From contig DATGEP010000107.1 of NCBI GenBank assembly GCA_035310125.1, forward strand, positions 1 through 17,349: DNA of 17,349 nucleotides. Reading direction: 5' to 3'. Origin of the DNA: DATGEP01 sp035310125. GTDB lineage: Bacteria; Chloroflexota; Ktedonobacteria; Ktedonobacterales; JADMIN01. The notes beneath the pieces were generated by a model. That model saw only the letters and a program-made list of their open reading frames with translations, was not told the origin of the DNA and did not search any database. Shown in pieces: positions 13,873 through 17,349 of this stretch (the stretch's first letter is position 1; every line of letters begins with the position of its first letter). The translations under genes were made by a program, and so were the position numbers.

Positions 13873-13907
13873 CCCCTCTCCACGCGGGAGAGGGGCCGGG
13901 GGTGAGG
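13873..13907. repeat. Palindromic intergenic element of 'LTPGPSP' type
   Basis: Arms CCCCTCTCC (13873-13881) and GGAGAGGGG (13887-13895) are followed by CCGGGGGTGAGGG. Read on the minus strand it gives LTPGPSP..RG, a string I recall from spurious proteins in many Chloroflexota and Planctomycetota genomes, hence a dispersed repeat. It lies between the MoxR-like and VWA genes and resembles the segment at 14341-14375. Confidence 0.75.
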
Positions 13908-13946
13908 GTACCTTCTCTAGCCCCACTACACATTCGGAGAGGCGCT

Positions 13947-16259
13947 ATGTTTGACCGATTTCGCTCCCGTAAGGCGTTCCGCTATTCCCGTTGGGATGGC
14001 TCGCAGCGCCTCGACGACCTCACCGCCGAGGATATCCTCGACGCGCTCTCCGACGACTACCTCAATCACGGCGACCTGCGCCGCTCCTTGGAGCGCATGA
14101 TGCAGCAGGGCTTCACCTCGCGTGACGGACTGCGCCGCATGGGCATGCAAGATCTGCTGAACCGCCTGCGTGAGCAGCGCCAGCAGCGGCTCAACCGCTA
14201 CAACATGTCCGGCGTCATGGATGACATCCTCAAGAAGCTGGAGCATGTCAAAGAGCTGGAGCGCGAGGGCATCCAGCGCCGCCTGGACGGCCAGCAGGGC
14301 GAAAACGCGGATTCCGGCAAAAACGGCAGCCCCGCCGGCTCCCCTCGCCCGGTGGAAGAGGGGTCAGGGGTGAGGTCGGATTCCGGCAAAAACGGCAACC
14401 CGGATACCGCCCAAACCGGCGAGCCAGGGCAACAAGGCCCGCAAGGCGATGTAGGGGCGTCCGGCGGACGCCCCCGCGGCCAACCCAGCGAGTCCGGCCA
14501 ATCCGGCCAACCTGGTCAATCCGGCCAACCTGGTCAATCCGGTCAATCCGGCCAACCCGGCCAACCCGGCGAGTCCGGCCAATCGGGTACGCCGGACGGG
14601 CTGGATCAAGATTCCTTGCGGCGCATGCTCGAAAATATCGCTGGCAAAAAACTCCAGTTCCTCGATCATCTGCCCAATGATCCCGCCGGCCAGATCAAGG
14701 CGCTCACCGACTACGATTTCATGGACGAGCAGGCGCGGCAGGAGTTCCAGGAATTGCTGCGGATGATGCAGCAGCAGATCATGCAACAGCATTTCCAGGG
14801 CATGCAGCAGGCCATCTCCGAAATGACGCCCGAAGACCTCACCCGTATGCGCCAGATGGTCCGCGAGCTGAACCAGATGCTCAACGACCGCGCCGAGGGT
14901 CGCGAGCCAGATTTCGATAGCTTCATGCAGAAGTACGGCGACTTCTTTGGGCCGGGTATCAACACCCTGGACGACCTCATCGAGCAGCTTCAGCGGCAGC
15001 AGATGGCCATGCAGGCCGTCATGGACAGCATGACGCCAGACCAGCGCGCGCAGCTGCGCGACATGATGGAAGAGCTGATCGGCGACGACCGCTTGCGTGT
15101 GGACCTCGCGGAGCTGGCGATGAACCTGGAGATGGCCGCGCCGTCGGATGCCCGCACCAAGTTCCGTCTCACCGGCGACGAGCCGCTGTCGCTCGCTGAG
15201 GCTATGCACCTGATGGGCACGCTGCAAGAAATGGACGAGCTGGAGAATAACCTTCACCAGGCGCGGCGCTCCGGCAACCTCGACGACGTAGATCCCCAGC
15301 AGATGCGCGACCTCGTCGGCGACGAGGAGGCGCAGGCGCTGCAAGACTTACAGACGATGCTCAAGCAGCTTGAAGAAGAGGGGCTGATCCACAAAGACGG
15401 CGACCGCTACGAGATGACGGCGCGCGGCATCCGGCGCATCGGTCAGAAGGCGCTGGAAGACATCTTCGCCCAGATCAAAAAAGACACCTTCGGCCAGCAC
15501 AAGGTGCCTGAGCGTGGTTACGGCGGCGAGCGTGCCGACGACACAAAATCCTACGTCTTCGGCGATCCCTTCCATCTGCACCTGGAACACACGCTCATGA
15601 ACGGCATCACACGGGGCGGCCCCTCCGCGCCTGTGCGCCTCACGCCAGACGATTTCGAGGTCTACCGCACCGAGCATTTGTCGCAGTCGTCCACCGTGGT
15701 CATGCTCGACATGAGCTTTAGCATGCTCCAGAACGATCTCTGGCTGCCCGCCAAGAAGGTTGCCATCGCGCTGGAAAGCCTCATTCGCGGCCAGTTCCCG
15801 CGCGACCAGCTACACCTTGTCGGCTTCTCCAACTTCGCCAAGGAATACACCCCTGAGGAGCTGGTCGAAATCAACGAGTGGGACAACGTGCAGGGCACCA
15901 ACATGATCCACGGCCTGATGCTCGCCCGCCAGATTCTTGCCCGCACGCGCGGCGCCAACAAACAGATCCTCATGATTACCGATGGTGGCCCCACCGTCTG
16001 GCAGCGTGGCGGAGACTGGGCGTTCCAGTGGCCGCCGCACGAGGAGGCCGAATGGCAGACGCTCCGCGAGATGCAGCGCTGCGCCAGAGATCGTATCGTC
16101 GTGAACGTCTTCATGCTCTCCGACGAGCCCTACCTCAAGCGCTTCGTCAACAAGATGGCGACGGTAAATCGGGGCCGCGCCTTCTATGTCAGTCCTGACA
16201 ACCTGGGCGAGTACATCCTGATTGACTACCTCGGCCACAAGCAGAAGCATGTCAGCTGA
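13947..16259 (+). CDS. VWA-domain protein, partner of the MoxR-like ATPase
   Basis: 770 residues from ATG at 13947, four bases after GGAGAGG. Residues 1 to about 105 form a conserved N-terminal part (FRYSRWDGSQRLDDLTAEDI). A low-complexity linker spans about 115-220, with DSGKNG repeats, palindrome-derived segments and eleven Gly-X-Y triplets. A long Met/Gln-rich helical region follows (about 225-520). The VWA domain at about 580-770 has an intact MIDAS: D588-M-S590-F-S592, T651 and D679 (TDGGP). VWA proteins bind targets through a metal ion at this site and act with MoxR-type ATPases in maturing other proteins or complexes. It is soluble, with no signal peptide or membrane segment. The stop overlaps the rsmG start by 11 bp. 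Confidence 0.92.
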   Translation: MFDRFRSRKAFRYSRWDGSQRLDDLTAEDILDALSDDYLNHGDLRRSLERMMQQGFTSRDGLRRMGMQDLLNRLREQRQQRLNRYNMSGVMDDILKKLEHVKELEREGIQRRLDGQQGENADSGKNGSPAGSPRPVEEGSGVRSDSGKNGNPDTAQTGEPGQQGPQGDVGASGGRPRGQPSESGQSGQPGQSGQPGQSGQSGQPGQPGESGQSGTPDGLDQDSLRRMLENIAGKKLQFLDHLPNDPAGQIKALTDYDFMDEQARQEFQELLRMMQQQIMQQHFQGMQQAISEMTPEDLTRMRQMVRELNQMLNDRAEGREPDFDSFMQKYGDFFGPGINTLDDLIEQLQRQQMAMQAVMDSMTPDQRAQLRDMMEELIGDDRLRVDLAELAMNLEMAAPSDARTKFRLTGDEPLSLAEAMHLMGTLQEMDELENNLHQARRSGNLDDVDPQQMRDLVGDEEAQALQDLQTMLKQLEEEGLIHKDGDRYEMTARGIRRIGQKALEDIFAQIKKDTFGQHKVPERGYGGERADDTKSYVFGDPFHLHLEHTLMNGITRGGPSAPVRLTPDDFEVYRTEHLSQSSTVVMLDMSFSMLQNDLWLPAKKVAIALESLIRGQFPRDQLHLVGFSNFAKEYTPEELVEINEWDNVQGTNMIHGLMLARQILARTRGANKQILMITDGGPTVWQRGGDWAFQWPPHEEAEWQTLREMQRCARDRIVVNVFMLSDEPYLKRFVNKMATVNRGRAFYVSPDNLGEYILIDYLGHKQKHVS
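14308..14397 (+). repeat. Palindromic element inside the VWA gene, flanked by 21-bp direct repeats
   Basis: Identical 21-bp direct repeats lie at 14308-14328 and 14377-14397 (both contain GATTCCGGCAAAAACGGC), 69 bp apart and in frame; they encode DSGKNG twice. Between them, 14341-14375 aligns with the intergenic element at 13873-13907: arms CCCCTC and GAGGGG, then GGGGTGAGG. Its minus strand reads LTPDPSS.GRGE. Confidence 0.8.
14454..14474 (+). repeat. Second palindrome inside the VWA gene
   Basis: GGGGCGTCC and GGACGCCCC pair perfectly around GGC. It is translated as GASGGRP within the collagen-like stretch (residues 170-176). The form GTAGGGGCG...CGCCCC is, from memory, a common intergenic palindrome in these bacteria. 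Confidence 0.65.
14496..14594 (+). repeat. Tandem 9-bp units encoding collagen-like Gly-X-Y triplets
   Basis: Eleven consecutive triplets (GQS or GQP, with one GES and one GTP) occupy residues 184-216. The DNA is built from GG(C/T)CAA(T/C)C(C/T)-type 9-bp units, so copy number can change by slippage without a frameshift. A further G-X-Y run (GEPGQQGPQGDVGAS) lies just upstream. Confidence 0.9.
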
Positions 16260-17004
16260 GCCGCATGACGACGACCTGGCGCCGCTGCTACATGGCGCGG
16301 CGGCGCTTGGTTTCGCGCTCGATGAAGCGCAGCTCGCCCGCTTTGCTCGCTTTCGTGCGCTCCTGCTTGACTGGAACACGCGCATCAATCTGACGGCCAT
16401 CACCGGCTCCGCCGAGGTGCTTACCCGCCATTTCCTAGACGCTCTCACCTGCGTCCTTGCGCTGCCGGAAGCCAAGCGACAAGCGAGCATCGCGCTGCTG
16501 GACATAGGCAGCGGCGCCGGCCTGCCCGGCCTCGCCCTGGCTATCGCGCTTCCTCACTGGCGTGTGACCTCTCTGGAAGCCACCGGCAAAAAGGTCCGTT
16601 TCCAGCAAGCCGTCATCGCGGATCTGGATCTGGCCAACGCCCAAGCCATTGCGGGCCGCGCCGAGGATCTGGGGCGCAAGCCGGAGCATCGCGGCGCCTA
16701 TGACATCGTGACGGCGCGGGCGCTGGCCGCTCTGCCCACGCTCCTCGAATACTGCGCCCCCTTCGCCTGTGTCGGCGGCGCCATCATCGCCCCCAAGAAG
16801 GGCGATCTGACGGCAGAGATGGCGGCAGGTGCGCGGGCGGCCTCCCTGCTCGGCGCCCATCTACTCGCCCCCATCCCCGTCACGCTCCCACCGCTCGATG
16901 ATGGCCGCGTCCTCCTCGTCGCCCGCCAGGAGCGCCCCTGCCCGCCACAGTATCCTCGCGCAGCGGGTGCGCCGCTCAAGCGCCCGCTCGGCACATTGGA
17001 GTAG
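16249..17004 (+). CDS. rsmG: 16S rRNA (guanine-527-N7)-methyltransferase RsmG
   Basis: 251 residues from ATG at 16249, which overlaps the end of the VWA gene by 11 bp; an in-frame ATG at 16222 is possible but less likely. The SAM-binding motif LLDIGSGAGLPGLALAIALP and the following LEATGKKVRFQQAV are typical of RsmG, as are the N-terminal LLDWNTRINLTAITGSAEVL and the C-terminal PPQYPRAAGAPLKRPLGTLE. RsmG methylates N7 of G527 in the 530 loop of 16S rRNA in the cytoplasm; loss gives low-level streptomycin resistance in many bacteria. Length is slightly above the usual 210-240. No strong ribosome-binding site is seen, so translation is probably coupled to the VWA gene. Confidence 0.96.
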   Translation: MSAEPHDDDLAPLLHGAAALGFALDEAQLARFARFRALLLDWNTRINLTAITGSAEVLTRHFLDALTCVLALPEAKRQASIALLDIGSGAGLPGLALAIALPHWRVTSLEATGKKVRFQQAVIADLDLANAQAIAGRAEDLGRKPEHRGAYDIVTARALAALPTLLEYCAPFACVGGAIIAPKKGDLTAEMAAGARAASLLGAHLLAPIPVTLPPLDDGRVLLVARQERPCPPQYPRAAGAPLKRPLGTLE

Positions 17005-17231
17005 ACACGCCATACGAACCCCACCACATCGCTGCTCTTCAGGTGGTTGCAATCGTGGCATGCGTATGCCAGGTTGGCTAGAAGCGTCTGCCCGCAGTGT
17101 TTCGTTGAGATTCTGTGATCGGGCTGGAGGCGTACCAAAACATCCGTATCGGGCAGCCCACAATACTCACATGCATGCCTGGCCCGGGCAATTACCTGCT
17201 CACGCAGCACCTTACTGACGCGCTCACTCAT
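16698..17231 (-). pseudogene. HNH endonuclease, C-terminally truncated
   Basis: The frame starts at ATG 17231 (MSERVSKVLREQVIARARHA). Residues 20 to about 70 are a recognisable HNH nuclease: CEYCG, then PDHRISTKHCGQTLLANLAY, then CHDCNHLKSSDVV, with both zinc-binding CxxC pairs and the catalytic His. In related proteins this is followed by IDP.TG...LFNPR and about 70 more residues. Here the similarity stops near 17015, and the frame runs on as the antisense of rsmG to a stop at 16698. The usual HGG is HCG. I therefore read it as a 3'-truncated, probably decaying gene; a short functional form is possible. The start overlaps the stop of the upstream gene as ATGA. Confidence 0.65.
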
Positions 17232-17349
17232 GTCCGAGGCCCAGCCGCCTCTTGTGTGTCTTCTGTCTTAGATGGCTCGTCGGGGATACGCGAGCGCATC
17301 AGCGTAACCACGTCATTCAGCAGCATCAACTTATCGAGCTGTTTCTGCT
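17228..17349 (-). CDS. Unknown protein, C-terminal part only
   Basis: A frame enters from the right edge and ends at TGA 17230-17228, giving 39 residues: QKQLDKLMLLNDVVTLMRSR then IPDEPSKTEDTQEAAGPRT. The first half looks like an amphipathic helix, the tail is acidic and probably disordered. Its TGA overlaps the ATG of the HNH gene (ATGA), the mark of two co-translated genes. The family cannot be named from this fragment. Confidence 0.55.
   Translation of the reverse strand, partial: QKQLDKLMLLNDVVTLMRSRIPDEPSKTEDTQEAAGPRT

Noticed and set aside
14308..14594. CRISPR-like array suggested by regular repeats in the VWA gene
   Set aside because: Units are 9 bp without spacers and are translated as Gly-X-Y triplets; the two 21-bp repeats are only a pair.
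14364..15344. Long minus-strand open frame (326 codons) with LAGLAGLTGL repeats
   Set aside because: It is antisense to the VWA gene; the leucine pattern is the complement of the Gly-Gln-Pro/Ser repeats, and there is no ribosome-binding site.
12411..16259. Magnesium chelatase ChlI/ChlD for chlorophyll synthesis
   Set aside because: The ATPase resembles ChlI, but no ChlH or other chlorophyll gene is present and the VWA protein lacks a ChlD-type ATPase half; a general MoxR-VWA pair is the safer call.

Overview
The window is one G+C-rich bacterial chromosome segment with more A+T-rich edges. I suspect Chloroflexota, perhaps a Ktedonobacteria-like lineage. The reasons are a grpE-dnaJ-hspR operon with a MerR-type HspR, a MoxR-like ATPase paired with a von Willebrand factor A (VWA) protein, short HicA/HicB, and intergenic hairpin repeats that read 'LTPGPSP' on one strand. 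This placement is inference; the window has no rRNA or other marker gene that would settle it.

Left edge (1-1460, minus strand). A Mrr-like PD-(D/E)XK nuclease domain is fused to a complete ParA-type ATPase. It overlaps by 17 bp the start of a second gene that runs off the window. This stretch is more A+T-rich than its neighbours and looks like accessory DNA. Next, at 1700-3180 on the minus strand, is a self-contained two-gene unit of unknown function. It has a recognisable promoter and a strong terminator with a UUCG loop.

Middle (3394-8177). An Lrp/AsnC regulator is divergent from an RhtA-like amino-acid exporter, with an Lrp-box-like sequence between them. A SnoaL-like protein follows. 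Then comes a minus-strand heat-shock operon, grpE-dnaJ-hspR, without dnaK; its promoter is overlapped by a perfect inverted repeat that fits an HspR operator. Divergent from it is a small DksA/TraR zinc-finger protein.

Sugar-type cassette (8328-11334, plus strand). LacI regulator, HAD phosphatase and MFS permease are tandem genes behind a perfect 18-bp palindrome, the likely LacI operator. Convergent with them is a compact hicA-hicB toxin-antitoxin pair.

Right part (11796-17349). A 615-bp gene-free stretch carries two copies of a structured repeat; a third copy lies near 8204. Their hairpins differ by compensatory changes. Next are the MoxR-like ATPase gene, the VWA gene and rsmG, with VWA and rsmG overlapping. 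The VWA linker has taken up the same kinds of palindromic elements seen between genes, in frame, next to collagen-like Gly-X-Y repeats. The window ends with a truncated HNH nuclease gene coupled to an upstream partial gene.

The strongest candidates for something undescribed are the nuclease-ParA fusion with its overlapping partner, the palindromic elements inside the VWA coding sequence, and the compensated structural repeat.
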